From: DASSUW01 sp963730535
GTDB lineage: Bacteria; Actinomycetota; Thermoleophilia; Solirubrobacterales; Solirubrobacteraceae
Assembly: GCA_963730535.1 (NCBI GenBank)
Contig: CAVSRU010000014.1
Span: forward strand, 1 to 64,000
Reading direction: 5' to 3'
DNA length: 64,000 bases
In this document: piece after piece, positions 1-9,793 of the stretch
Numbering within the stretch: the first letter of the stretch is position 1
Layout: every line of letters begins with the position of its first letter
The notes under the pieces: generated by a model
What the model was told of the DNA's origin: nothing
The model's input: only the letters and a program-made list of their open reading frames with translations
Database searches by the model: none
Position numbers and translations under genes: made by a program

Positions 1-849
1 TGCGTCCATCCAGAGATCAGAGAAGAAGTCAGCGCCGCCTGTGCGCGCGAGCACCTGGCCCAGAATCGTGAACGGGATCACTATCAACACCGCGACCGAC
101 AGAATCGAGCCGATGATGCCATTCACATCGAGGCCGAGGTCGACCACGAGCCGCTCGGGCGAGACCGCCCGCGTTTTAAACGAGCCCGCGAAATACGGGC
201 TGACGAAAATGTACACCGCCATTGCCAGGATGATGGCGACAAACCCCCAGCCCGAGGTGCGGCGGCTCGCGTCCAACACGAGGAAGATCAGGACTGCGCT
301 GCCGATGATTCCCTCGAGGGGAAGCATGGCGATCTCGACGGTCAATTCCTCGTAGCGGAGGGCGACGTAGGCGCAGATGGCGAGGGAAGCTGCAGCTCCG
401 AGCCAGTCGAACCAACGGGCGGCAGATGCGCGGCTCGCCAAAAACGTCCAACCGATACTCGCGGCAAGCCCCGCGATCAGAAACGGCGACGTATCGCTCA
501 GCGAGCGTTGCCGAAGCGCGATGTAGGCGAGGATGGCGATCGTCGCGATGGCTCCGCTCAAATCGACAGAGGAGGGTTTTCTCGGGGTCTCGGAGATGTA
601 GGCAAGCGCCATGGTCAACCCGAGACAGACCGCGAGCAATTGCTCCGTATAGAAGGAAACGTTGAAGACTTGCCGCGGGACGTCCAGAACCCAGCCCGCG
701 ACCGCAGCGACAAGCAGCGCCTGGAGAAGTGTCGTGAAGAAGCGGGTGGCCGGCGAAGCGGTCGAAGTGAACTCCGCCGCGCCGGCGATGATTTGCTCCT
801 CGGACGCGGCGGGCGACGCCGCGTCCGCTTGTCTTGGATCGTTAGCCAC
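1..849 (-). CDS. TRAP transporter fused permease (DctQM type), N-terminal part, runs off the window
   Basis: This is the membrane permease of a tripartite ATP-independent periplasmic (TRAP) transporter, which drives solute uptake with an ion gradient. The frame is open for 283 codons from a GTG at 849 to the window edge. It encodes a hydrophilic N-terminus of about 35 residues, then repeated hydrophobic segments, and ends with the stretch GQVLARTGGADFF, which is typical of the start of the DctM half in the 4TM/12TM fused family. The stop of the TAXI binding-protein gene lies only 8 bases upstream, so the two form an operon. The rest of the DctM domain lies outside the window. The GTG start is inferred from spacing; no ATG is available near it. 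Confidence 0.75.
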   Translation of the reverse strand, partial: MANDPRQADAASPAASEEQIIAGAAEFTSTASPATRFFTTLLQALLVAAVAGWVLDVPRQVFNVSFYTEQLLAVCLGLTMALAYISETPRKPSSVDLSGAIATIAILAYIALRQRSLSDTSPFLIAGLAASIGWTFLASRASAARWFDWLGAAASLAICAYVALRYEELTVEIAMLPLEGIIGSAVLIFLVLDASRRTSGWGFVAIILAMAVYIFVSPYFAGSFKTRAVSPERLVVDLGLDVNGIIGSILSVAVLIVIPFTILGQVLARTGGADFFSDLWMDA

Positions 850-857
850 CGTTGGCC

Positions 858-1824
858 TTACTGGGTCGGCTTCGCTTCGATTTTCTTGTCGTTGAAATAT
901 TTCACAGCGCCGGGGTGATACGGAATGTCGTATTTCTTGTAGAGGCCCGCCGCCGAGAATTCGCGCAACGCCGGCTGCACTTCGATCAGGCCGGGAATGT
1001 TCTGCTCCATGGTCTCGATGATCTTGTAAACGACGTCATCGGATACCTTCGCGTTCGTGAACAGCATGTTGTCATAGCTGTAGACACCCATCGGCTTGTC
1101 GATGCCGATGAAGAACGGGATCGGTTGGGCTTGAGTCAGATACCCGTACGGAAAGATTTTCTGCGATGCAGCCATGCCCGCTGCCGGGATTTCCAGGGCA
1201 CGGATGCCGCCGACAGTAGCGTCCACTTCGCGCACCTTCGGTGCGCCGAAAGCAAAGAACAGTACATCCGACGCCCCAGAAGCGAAGTCGTCGGCGTCGC
1301 GGATGACGTTTGGCACCATGACCGGCGACACATCGTTCTCGGTCAACCCCGGTCGCGAGGATCGCCTTCACCAGGGTGTCGATCGTGCGCATCGCGGAGA
1401 AGCCGAGTGGCACGCGCTTGCCTTTGAGGTCCGCAATCGTTTTCATTGGCTGATCCTTGCGAACCCAGAAGGCGACGCGCAGCGCATGGATCGAGCCGAT
1501 CAGCCGCAGATCAGGCTGTTTGCCGCCAGCGGACGTGGCGTTCACCACCTCCAGGATATTCGCGATGCCGAGTTCGGCCTCGCCGCGCCCAACGAGCGGG
1601 ATCAAGACGGCTTCGCCGGCGGTCGGTTGGACCAACGCGTTCATGTTGGCCTTTTCCTTCAGAACCTTCGCGATCGCCGAGCCGGTCGTGTGGTTGAGCG
1701 TGCCCGGCTGCATCGTCGCGATGCCGTAGGTTTGTGCGGATGCAGATGTGCCCGATCCGAGTGTTGCCGCCGCCAGAACGGCGAGGGCGGACAGGCACGC
1801 GCGGTGTTGTGCGAGCGATTTCAT
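858..1824 (-). CDS. TAXI family TRAP transporter solute-binding protein (apparent frameshift)
   Basis: This is the periplasmic binding protein that delivers substrate to the TRAP permease encoded just downstream. It starts at ATG 1824 behind a GAGGAG ribosome site and has a signal peptide of about 25 residues ending in ASAQ. The mature protein begins YGIATMQPGTLNH, as expected for the TAXI family. The C-terminal half, including the block ending in PYHPGAVKYF, is in another frame. The frames join if one C is removed from the run at 1347-1350, giving about 321 residues, the normal family length. A homopolymer sequencing error is more likely than a true mutation. The substrate is unknown; TAXI systems often carry glutamate or other organic acids. 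Confidence 0.85.
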
Positions 1825-1982
1825 CGAGTAGTTCTCCTCAGCGTTTCCCAGGAAGGCTCGTTCAGGGCGAGATGGGCGCCCGGCTCTGTCGAAGAGTACC
1901 GCGGCCCCGCCAGATATTCCGGGGCATGCTCCCCGTTTCGGCAAGCGATGGCAAGACGGTCGACTGGCAGGCGGTAAGGCGT

Positions 1983-3410
1983 TCAGCCGCGTGAGCCTCG
2001 GCTGTAATCGTCCTCGAGGCGCTCGATGTCGTCTTCGCTGAGGTGGACGCCGGTCTGGACCTCAATCAACTCGAGCACTTCGGTGCCAGGATTTTCCAAC
2101 CGGTGCACCGCTCCGATGGGCACGAACGCGGACTTGTTTTCCTTCAAGTCGCGAACCTTGTCCTCGATCGTCACGCGCGCGATGCCGCGCACCACCACCC
2201 AATGCTCGGCACGATGGTTATGACGCTGCAGCGAAAGCTTTCGACCGGGCTCGACGACGATGCGTTTGACCAGAAAGCGTTCGCCGCGGTCGAGGTTTTG
2301 GTAGGACCCCCACGGCCGATGCACGCGCGAATGAATGTCGGCTTCCGGTCTGCCCGCCTTGCGCAGACTATCCACGAGGGGACCGAGATCTTCGGCGCGG
2401 TCGCGTCCGGCAACCAGGACGGCGTCGTCCTCGACCACGACGATCAAGTCTTCGACGCCGAGCAGGGCGGTGACACCGCGGTTGCCGGTGACGAGCGTAT
2501 TGGCGACATCGTGCAGGGTGACCGTGCCACGCGTGGCGTTGCCGTGCGGATCGCGGGAGGAAAGGGCCCAGACGGCATTCCACCCGCCGACATCGGACCA
2601 GCCATAGTCGGCCGGAACGACCGCGCCTCGCTTGGTCTTCTCCATCACCGCGAAATCGACAGACAACTTCGCGGCGGTGGAAAAAGAATCGGCATCGAGT
2701 ACCCGAAAGCCGAGGTCGCGGGTCGCGTTCTTGACAGCACGCGCCACGGCTTCGGCGCTCCTAGAATTGAACGATGCGTACTCCTCCAAGAAAACATCGG
2801 CTCGAAACAGGAAATTGCCGGCATTCCAGAGGTACCCGCTTTCAAGGTATTGCGCGGCCGTCTTCGCGTCGGGCTTCTCGACGAACGCATCGATGGCCAA
2901 CGCCGGGCTCGCACCGGAAATCGGCGCACCAGGGCGGATATAGCCGTATCCGGTCGCAGCATGGTCGGGCCTGATCCCAAACGTAACGATACGACCGGAG
3001 CGGGCGGCTCCTTCCGCGGATCGGACGGCTGCGATGAATTGCGCAGGATCCCTCGCCACATGATCGGCCGCCAGTATCAGAACGAGAGCGTCGCGTGCTT
3101 GCTCGCCGGCAATATGAGCCGCCGCTGCCACTGCAGGACCGGAGTTGCGGCGCGCCGGTTCGAGTATGATCTCGGCTTCGGCGCCGATTTCCTCGAGTTG
3201 TTCGCGGACCAGGAAGCGATAGTCGCGTTGCGTCACGATCAGGGGCTTTTCGAACAGCACCGGGTCCGCGACCCGCTTCACCGTATCCTGCAAGGTCGAT
3301 AGCGGGCCGAGCAGCTTCAGAAATTGCTTCGGAAAACTGTCGCGGGAAGCGGGCCAAAGCCGCGTGCCGGCACCGCCACTCAAGATCACCGGACGGATGC
3401 GTTCGGCCAT
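1983..3410 (-). CDS. manC: Mannose-1-phosphate guanylyltransferase / mannose-6-phosphate isomerase
   Basis: This bifunctional enzyme makes GDP-mannose from mannose-1-phosphate and GTP and carries a C-terminal cupin isomerase domain. The 475-residue length is normal. The nucleotidyltransferase motif GGAGTRLWPASRD lies at residues 11-23, followed by FPKQF and later FVEKPD. The C-terminal cupin part contains HRPWGSYQ and a histidine-rich LQRHNHRAEHW segment. I use the ATG at 3410 (MAERIRPVILSGG), because the open frame upstream of it has low-quality composition and overlaps the neighbour. The ABC exporter gene ends 40 bases upstream on the same strand. GDP-mannose would supply O-antigen or exopolysaccharide synthesis, consistent with the surrounding sugar nucleotide genes. 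Confidence 0.93.
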   Translation of the reverse strand: MAERIRPVILSGGAGTRLWPASRDSFPKQFLKLLGPLSTLQDTVKRVADPVLFEKPLIVTQRDYRFLVREQLEEIGAEAEIILEPARRNSGPAVAAAAHIAGEQARDALVLILAADHVARDPAQFIAAVRSAEGAARSGRIVTFGIRPDHAATGYGYIRPGAPISGASPALAIDAFVEKPDAKTAAQYLESGYLWNAGNFLFRADVFLEEYASFNSRSAEAVARAVKNATRDLGFRVLDADSFSTAAKLSVDFAVMEKTKRGAVVPADYGWSDVGGWNAVWALSSRDPHGNATRGTVTLHDVANTLVTGNRGVTALLGVEDLIVVVEDDAVLVAGRDRAEDLGPLVDSLRKAGRPEADIHSRVHRPWGSYQNLDRGERFLVKRIVVEPGRKLSLQRHNHRAEHWVVVRGIARVTIEDKVRDLKENKSAFVPIGAVHRLENPGTEVLELIEVQTGVHLSEDDIERLEDDYSRGSRG

Positions 3411-3450
3411 GGCGTTTTTGCCCGTACGGCGAGACGAAGAGCGAGGAGGT

Positions 3451-5244
3451 TCAGGCGATCGCGGCGCGGCGTTCTTTGAACTGCAGTTCGTAGAGCGAGT
3501 GGTAGCGCCCACGGCGTGCGATCAGTTCGTCGTGGCGTCCGGCCTCCACGATCCGACCCGCGTCGATGACGCAGATCTTGTCGGCAGCGATTACCGTCTG
3601 AAGCCGGTGCGCGATCACAAGCGTTGTGCGCGATGCGCGGAGCGCATCGAGCGCACGCTGCACCTCACGTTCGGATTCACTGTCGAGTGCCGAAGTCGGT
3701 TCATCGAGCAGCAGGATCGGCGCGTTACGGAGGAACGCGCGCGCGATTGCGATTCGGGCGCGCTGACCGCCGGAAACCTGCACACCGTGTTCGCCCGTCG
3801 GCGTATCGTACCCATTCGGGAAAGCGGAAATGAAATCATGCGCGAAAGCGGACTTTGCCGCGGCAACGATCTCGGCTTCCCCGGCGCCCGCGCGGCCCAT
3901 CTCGATGTTTTGGCGGATGGTACCGGAGAACAGGAACACGTCCTGGCTGACGTAGGCGATCGAATCGCGCAACGAGCGGCGCGAGAATTGAGAGATGTCC
4001 TGGTCGTCGATCAGAATCTTTCCGGTCTGCGGATCCCAGAAACGCGCCACGAGGTTCATGATGGTCGACTTGCCGGCACCGGACGCGCCGACGAGAGCAG
4101 TCGTCTGTCCCGGTTCGGCAACGAACGAAACTCCGCGCAGCACCGGCTCGGTCGGTCGATAGCGGAAGGCAACATCTCGGAATTCCACGCGGCCGCGGGT
4201 GACGGAAATGACCGGCTTCGCCGACTCGTCGCGCTCGCTCGGCAGGCTGTCCAGGAGCTCGAACATAAACCGGGTTTGCTTGAGCGCGGCCGCAAGGTCG
4301 ATGTGCAACCGCGCGAGTCGCTTCGCCGGCTCGTACGTAAGCAGGAGCGCGGTCACGACGGAAAAGAACTCACCGGGCAGTTGGCCGCCCCGCAGTACGC
4401 CGTGCCCGGCATAGATGACGAAGCCGGCGATAGCGAAGCCGCCAAGCATCTCCATGAGCGGGCTTGAGCGCGCCTTGAGGCGAGCGATCGTATTCATCAC
4501 TCGTTCGAGCTCGGCTACCGTAGTCGACATCCGCAGGCGCAGGGTGTCTTCGAGGTTGTAGGCTTTGACGACGCGGATTCCTTGAATGGTTTCCTGCAGA
4601 GACTTCATCAAGCCGCCGGTTTCTTCGAACTGGCGCTGGATGTTCTTGCGGGTCCGGCGCACGAGCGTGCGGACGAAATAGACCGCGGGCGGCATTGTAA
4701 CCAGAGCGAGCAACATCATGACCGGGTCTTGCACGGCCATGACGATCACGAGACCGATGAGCGTGAGTAGGTCGCGCCCGATGCTGGTGACGATAAGGTC
4801 AAGCACAGCGCGGGCGCCGCTTGTCCCGGTCCTCAACCGATTCATGAACTCCGACGAATGCCGCTCTGCGAAGAATGAAACACCCTGCGACAAGAGCGAG
4901 TTGTAGATCTTGCGCTGATAGTCGGCGATGATCCGGTTCCCGACCTTCGCGAGCGTCACCATCTGCCCGTACGTCGCCAATCCCTTGATCGTGAAAAGTG
5001 CCATCAAGGTGAAGCCGAGAAGCCAGACGGCGGCATAGTCGCCGTCGACGAAGATCCGGTCGACGACATGCTTCATCAGGTACGCCGAAAGGGCCGTCGT
5101 CGCCGCGATCACGCCCATGTAGAGGAAAGCGCGCGCGTAGCGCCACATGTGCTTGCGGGCGTCGGTGGCGAGCAAACGCGGGACGATTTCGCGCGCGTCC
5201 TCGCCCGCGAGATTGCGCATTCGTTCCTTCAAACGCGACCACAT
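3451..5244 (-). CDS. MsbA-type ABC exporter (fused membrane and ATPase domains)
   Basis: This half-transporter probably works as a homodimer that flips a lipid-linked glycan or lipid A precursor across the inner membrane. The first 320 or so residues hold about six membrane segments. The ATPase domain follows, with Walker A GASGAGKST, signature VSGGQRARI, Walker B ILLLDEP and switch region VIAHRL. The length of 597 residues is typical. It sits inside a cluster for envelope sugars, between galU and manC, on the same strand as both. This supports a role in LPS or capsule export, but sequence alone does not separate lipid A flippases from other exporters of this family. Start is ATG 5244. Confidence 0.88.
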   Translation of the reverse strand: MWSRLKERMRNLAGEDAREIVPRLLATDARKHMWRYARAFLYMGVIAATTALSAYLMKHVVDRIFVDGDYAAVWLLGFTLMALFTIKGLATYGQMVTLAKVGNRIIADYQRKIYNSLLSQGVSFFAERHSSEFMNRLRTGTSGARAVLDLIVTSIGRDLLTLIGLVIVMAVQDPVMMLLALVTMPPAVYFVRTLVRRTRKNIQRQFEETGGLMKSLQETIQGIRVVKAYNLEDTLRLRMSTTVAELERVMNTIARLKARSSPLMEMLGGFAIAGFVIYAGHGVLRGGQLPGEFFSVVTALLLTYEPAKRLARLHIDLAAALKQTRFMFELLDSLPSERDESAKPVISVTRGRVEFRDVAFRYRPTEPVLRGVSFVAEPGQTTALVGASGAGKSTIMNLVARFWDPQTGKILIDDQDISQFSRRSLRDSIAYVSQDVFLFSGTIRQNIEMGRAGAGEAEIVAAAKSAFAHDFISAFPNGYDTPTGEHGVQVSGGQRARIAIARAFLRNAPILLLDEPTSALDSESEREVQRALDALRASRTTLVIAHRLQTVIAADKICVIDAGRIVEAGRHDELIARRGRYHSLYELQFKERRAAIA

Positions 5245-5354
5245 GCGGCGGCAGGTCCCCGAATGGCTCGATGGGATTTTAGCAGCGCACGGCGGCCGCG
5301 CGCATCCCGATCCGGATCAAACGGCTTTTACCCGTGAAGTCAATTCGATAGCGC

Positions 5355-6237
5355 TCATTCCTTGCCGACCAAGCGCAGCAGTTCTGCCCGGAAAGCAGGC
5401 GCCAAATCGTCGCGCTCGAGCGCGTATGCCACATTCGCGGAAAGGAAGCCGAGCTTCGAGCCGCAATCGAAGGTGCGCCCGGAGAACTCGAGGCCATAAA
5501 ACGGCTGGCGTTGCGACAAGCGGATCATGGCGTCAGTCAGCTGAATCTCGCCCCCGGCGCCGCCTTCCTGGGAACTCCAGCAAGTCGAAGATTTGCGGCT
5601 GCAATACGTAGCGTCCGGTGATGATCAAGTTCGAAGGCGCGGTCCCCCGTGGGGGTTTCTCGACCATCGACGTGATTTCCACGGCCGAGCCCCGGCGCTG
5701 ACCGACGCCGACGACGCCGTACATGTGCGTCACATCGTCGGCCACTTTCTCGAGCGCGATCACGTTCGCCGCCTGGCCGATCGACAGATAGGTCTCGATC
5801 ATCTGCGCAAGGCAGCCCTTTTTCGACTGCACGAGCACGTCGGGCAGGAGAACCGCGAATGGTTCGCGGCCGACCAACTCGCGCGCGCACCAGACCGCGT
5901 GACCAAGACCAAGCGGCGATTGCTGCCGTGTGAAACTGAATGTGCCGGCGCCGGGAAGGTCGCGTTCGAGATCCTTCAATTCGGCCGTCTTCCCCCGTTC
6001 TCGCAACGTATCTTCGAGCTCGAACTGACGGTCGAAATGGTCCGCGATCACGCTTTTGTTGCGACCGGTGACAAAGATGAAGTGCTCGATGCCGGCCTCG
6101 CGCGCCTCATCGACGACGTATTGAATAAGCGGCCGGTCGACAACCGGCAGCATTTCCTTCGGCATTGCCTTGGTGGCGGGAAGAAAGCGGGTGCCAAGCC
6201 CGGCGACCGGGAAAACGGCCTTGCGAATCTTCTGCAT
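5355..6237 (-). CDS. galU: UTP-glucose-1-phosphate uridylyltransferase (apparent frameshift)
   Basis: GalU forms UDP-glucose from UTP and glucose-1-phosphate, feeding Ugd and GalE encoded nearby. The N-terminal nucleotide-binding motif GLGTRFLPATKAMPKEMLP and the later MVEKPPRGTAPSN segment are intact. Near 5570-5572 one extra base in a GGG run (CCC on the coding strand) shifts the frame. On the far side the expected end resumes, with GGEIQLTDAM and FDCGSKLGF, and stops at 5355. Corrected length is 293 residues, normal for the family. Start is ATG 6237. A gene caller would report a truncated protein ending near 5533, which is probably an artefact. Confidence 0.9.
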
Positions 6238-6333
6238 GGTTTCGCTCGCGACGTGTCTCTATGTCCTGTCTGGGCCGACTTGGCAATTGTTCGGAGCTTG
6301 ACCCCGCGTGCGGTGCTTCTGCATGGTTAGCGG

Positions 6334-7336
6334 ATGAACGCACCCATCCTCATCTTCGGAGCACGCGGGCAGGTCGGCCGCGAACTCGTCGCGCTCGCGA
6401 GCGCGCGGCGCACCCCGGCCATCGGTCTTGCGCGCAATGACGCGAGTATCACCGACGAAGCCGCAGTACGCACCGCGATCGATGTGCACCGGCCCGCGAG
6501 CCGTGGTGAATGCCGCGGGTTACACGGCCGTGGATCGCGCCGAACGCGAACCCGAAGCGGCGACCGCCGCCAATGTGACCGGTCCCGCCATTCTTGCTTC
6601 GGCCTGTGCCGACGCTGCTGTTCCGCTCATTCATTTGTCAACGGCGTACGTGTTCGACGGGACGAAGAAGAGCGCGTACGTGGAGAACGATCGCGTTGCT
6701 CCGCTCGGCGTCCATGGGCGCACGAAGGCCGAGGGCGAAGCGAAGGTTCGCGAACTCGCGAAGCGTCACGTGATTCTGCGCACGTCATGGATCTACAGCA
6801 TCTATGGCCGCAATTTCCTGCGCACTGTTCTGCGCCTTGCCGCAGAGCGCGACGAGTTGAAAATGGTTTCCGACCAATTCGGATGCCCGACCGCGACGAT
6901 CGACATTGCGGAGGCAATTCTCGTAGTGATCAGGAAGCTGGCGGAGAAGCCGAACACCTCCGGCACCTTCCATTTTGCCGGAAACGGGCGAACGTCCTGG
7001 CACGGTTTTGCGGAAGAAATCGTGCGACGGCAGGCATTCTTCACCGGCCGCATGCCGAAGGTGCTGGCGATTCCGGCGGCTGAGTACCCAAGCGCCGGCA
7101 AGCGGCCGGCGAATTGCGAACTGGACAGCTCGAAATTCCATGGCGCGTTCGGATTCCGCGCGCGACCCTGGCAAGAGCGCGTGGGCGAGATCGTCGCGCA
7201 ACTGCAAGCCAAGGCCAAGTCCGTGGAAGTAAAACCGACGGAAGAGCCGGATACGAAGAATTCCGACCCGAAGGCGAACGACAAGAAGTCATCAGACGCG
7301 AAGTCCGACGGAAAACCCGCCGAAGCGGCGCGCTAA
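6334..7336 (+). CDS. dTDP-4-dehydrorhamnose reductase-like SDR (RmlD/RfbD family, apparent frameshift)
   Basis: RmlD reduces dTDP-4-keto-L-rhamnose to dTDP-L-rhamnose. The start carries the Rossmann motif GARGQVGREL, followed after a one-base shift near 6494-6503 by VNAAGYTAVDRAE and STAYVFDG, which are diagnostic for the family. Two features are odd. The catalytic Tyr-X-X-X-Lys motif reads H-G-R-T-K, with histidine in place of tyrosine. The protein also ends with a tail of about 45 residues rich in Lys, Asp, Ser and Pro that is absent from typical RmlD. No rmlA, rmlB or rmlC is in view, so a related deoxysugar reductase cannot be excluded. It is transcribed divergently from galU and overlaps the end of ugd by four bases. 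Confidence 0.8.
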
Positions 7337-8645
7337 TTTCGCGCGGGCCTACCCACGCTCCAGTAGCGGAATCCCTTCGCCGCCATTTCCTCCGGCCGGT
7401 AAATATTGCGAAGGTCGACTACGAGCGGGTCCTTCATCGATTGTTTGATGCGGTCGAGGTCGAGCGCCCGATAAGCATCCCATTCCGTGACAATCACGAG
7501 CGTGTCGGCTCCCTCAACCGCCTCGTAAGGGCTGGCCGAAAAGGTAACGCCAGGCAGGAGAGGTTTTGCCTGCTCGACGCTTTGCGGGTCGTGGGCTCGA
7601 ACGACAGCGCCGGCTGCGAGAAGTGCCGGGATCAGCACAAGGCTCGGCGCCTCGCGCATATCGTCGGTATTCGGCTTGAAGGCGAGACCAAGCACGGCAA
7701 CTATTTTTCCCTCCACCGATCCGCCGCAGGCGTCGATAACGCGCTTCGCCAGCGACTGCTTGCGCGCCTCGTTCACCGAGATGACGGTTTCGACGATGTT
7801 GATTGGCGCGTCCGCTTCCTGCGCGGTCCTGATCAGCGCGACCGTGTCCTTGGGAAAGCAGGAGCCGCCGAAGCCCGGCCCGGCGTGGAGGAATTTCGGG
7901 CCGATGCGATTGTCGAGGCCGATGCCGCGCGCAACTTCCTGCACGTCGGCGCCGACCGCCTCGCAGAGATCGGCGATCTCATTGATGAAGGTGATCTTGG
8001 TCGCGAGAAATGCGTTGGCGGCGTATTTGATCAGCTCGGCGGTGCGGCGGCCGGTGAAGAGCAGCGGCGGCGCGTTGAGATAGAGCGGCCGGTAGACTTC
8101 GATCATGACTTGGCGCGCGTGCGCATCCTCCGCGCCGACGACGATGCGATCCGGACGCTTGAAGTCGGTGATCGCGGCACCTTCGCGCAAGAATTCCGGG
8201 TTGGACACGACGGCGATTCCGGCGTCCGGCCGTACCTCGCGCACGATGCGTTCGATTTCATCTCCGGTGCCGACCGGGACCGTGGACTTGGTGACGATCA
8301 CGGCGCGATCGACCATGCAATTGGCGACTTCCCGCACGGCCTCGAAAATGAAGCTTAGATCGGCGTGACCATCGCCGCGGCGGGCGGGCGTTCCGACCGC
8401 GACGAACACGACCTCGGCCTCGCGCACCGCCGGCTCAAGCTCGGTGGTGAAGGAGAGGCGGCGCTCCTTCACGTTGCGCGCGACGAGTTCATCGAGACCC
8501 GGCTCGAAAATCGGAGTCTTCCCGCCTGCAGCGACGCGATTTTCTTCGCGTCCTTATCGACGCACACGACTTCGTGGCCGAAGTCGGCAAAGCAGGCCCC
8601 GGACACGAGGCCCACGTAACCGGTGCCAATCATTGCAATGCGCAT
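7333..8645 (-). CDS. ugd: UDP-glucose 6-dehydrogenase (apparent frameshift)
   Basis: This enzyme oxidises UDP-glucose twice to UDP-glucuronate, using NAD. From ATG 8645 the protein begins with the NAD motif GTGYVGLVSGACFADFG. A one-base deletion at about 8519-8523 then shifts the frame, and the rest continues with FVAVGTP, the ternary motif KSTVPVGT and the catalytic cysteine motif GFGGSCFPKDT. Restoring one base gives 437 residues, the usual length. Without correction the start would be miscalled near 8472 and the NAD-binding region lost. It lies between galE and galU, which share UDP-glucose as substrate or product. Confidence 0.92.
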
Positions 8646-8705
8646 ACGGAGAGACCCCTTCCAGCGGATTTCGCACGGCAGGAGGGCGTGGGCAAGCGGT
8701 CAGAA

Positions 8706-9698
8706 TTACGCGGCCAGCGGCCTTTTCGGAAGCTTACGTTCCCATACGAGCGAGTGCCGGACGATCGTCTCGAGATCGTCATACTGCGGCTGCCATGCGA
8801 GATCGCGCCGAATACGATCGGCGTGTGCAACCAGCATCGCGGGATCGCCAGCCCGACGCGGGCTCATTTTGACGTTGAGCTCGACGCCCGCGACGTGCTT
8901 CACGGCCGCAAGCACCTGCAGGACGGAATGGCCGCTACCATAACCGCAATTCAGCACCAGGTTTGCTCCGCCGCGGCGCAGGTGTCGAAGTGCATCGAGG
9001 TGCGCGGCGACGAGATCCGTCACGTGGATGTAATCGCGGACGCCGGTGCCATCCGGAGTCGGATAGTCGGTGCCGAAGACTTCCATTTGGGTGCGCTTGC
9101 CGAGCGCGAGTTCGACCGCGACCTTGATCAGATGCGTCGCCGTAGGCGAGGACTGGCCCGCGCGCCCGGCGGGATCGGCTCCCGCGACGTTGAAATAGCG
9201 AAGCGCAACGTATCCGAAATCGCTGGCGACGGCCGTATCGCGCAGCATCCATTCGGTCATGAGCTTCGAGGAGCCGTAGGGCGAGATTGGCAGGGCAGGC
9301 GCGTCCTCGCCGACAGGATTCTCCTTCGGCATTCCGTAAACGGCTGCAGTCGAGGAGAAGACGAAGCGGGGAACGCGCGCCTCGGTCGCAGCGGCGAGCA
9401 ATGCGCGCGACTTCACCGTATTCGAAAGATAATAGCCAAGCGGGTCCGCGACGGAATCGGGGACTACGATCTTTGCCGCGAAATGGATGATCTCTTCTAC
9501 TTCATGATCGGCAATCACGCGCCGGACAAGTGGCGTGTCGGCAACGTCGCCCACGACGAGCCGCGCCCTGGGCGACACTGCGCCTCGTACGCCCGTGGAA
9601 AGATCGTCAAGCACGACCACGTCCTCGCCGGCGTCGACGAGGGCAAGTACCATGTGGCTGCCGATGTAGCCGGCTCCACCAGTGACAAGGATGGCCAT
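8706..9698 (-). CDS. galE: UDP-glucose 4-epimerase
   Basis: GalE interconverts UDP-glucose and UDP-galactose with bound NAD. The 330-residue protein starts with TGGAGYIGSHM, has the catalytic YGSSK motif in SPYGSSKLMTEWML, and contains RYFNVAGADP, a strong GalE signature. It is intact, with ATG at 9698. It lies between hldE and ugd on the same strand, with gaps of 95 and 60 bases, so co-transcription is likely. UDP-galactose would feed LPS core or exopolysaccharide synthesis. Confidence 0.94.
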   Translation of the reverse strand: MAILVTGGAGYIGSHMVLALVDAGEDVVVLDDLSTGVRGAVSPRARLVVGDVADTPLVRRVIADHEVEEIIHFAAKIVVPDSVADPLGYYLSNTVKSRALLAAATEARVPRFVFSSTAAVYGMPKENPVGEDAPALPISPYGSSKLMTEWMLRDTAVASDFGYVALRYFNVAGADPAGRAGQSSPTATHLIKVAVELALGKRTQMEVFGTDYPTPDGTGVRDYIHVTDLVAAHLDALRHLRRGGANLVLNCGYGSGHSVLQVLAAVKHVAGVELNVKMSPRRAGDPAMLVAHADRIRRDLAWQPQYDDLETIVRHSLVWERKLPKRPLAA

Positions 9699-9793
9699 GG
9701 GCGGATCTCCGCGATCCGCACCTATTTATACGGCCTGGCTTTCGTTTGGTTTTGGCGATTTCGGCAATTGCCAACGAATGAAGTAACGAAGCG

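Noticed and set aside
2043..3302. Long plus-strand open frame opposite manC
   Set aside because: It is a shadow of manC. It has no recognisable domain, and its composition reflects the third-codon GC bias of the opposite strand.
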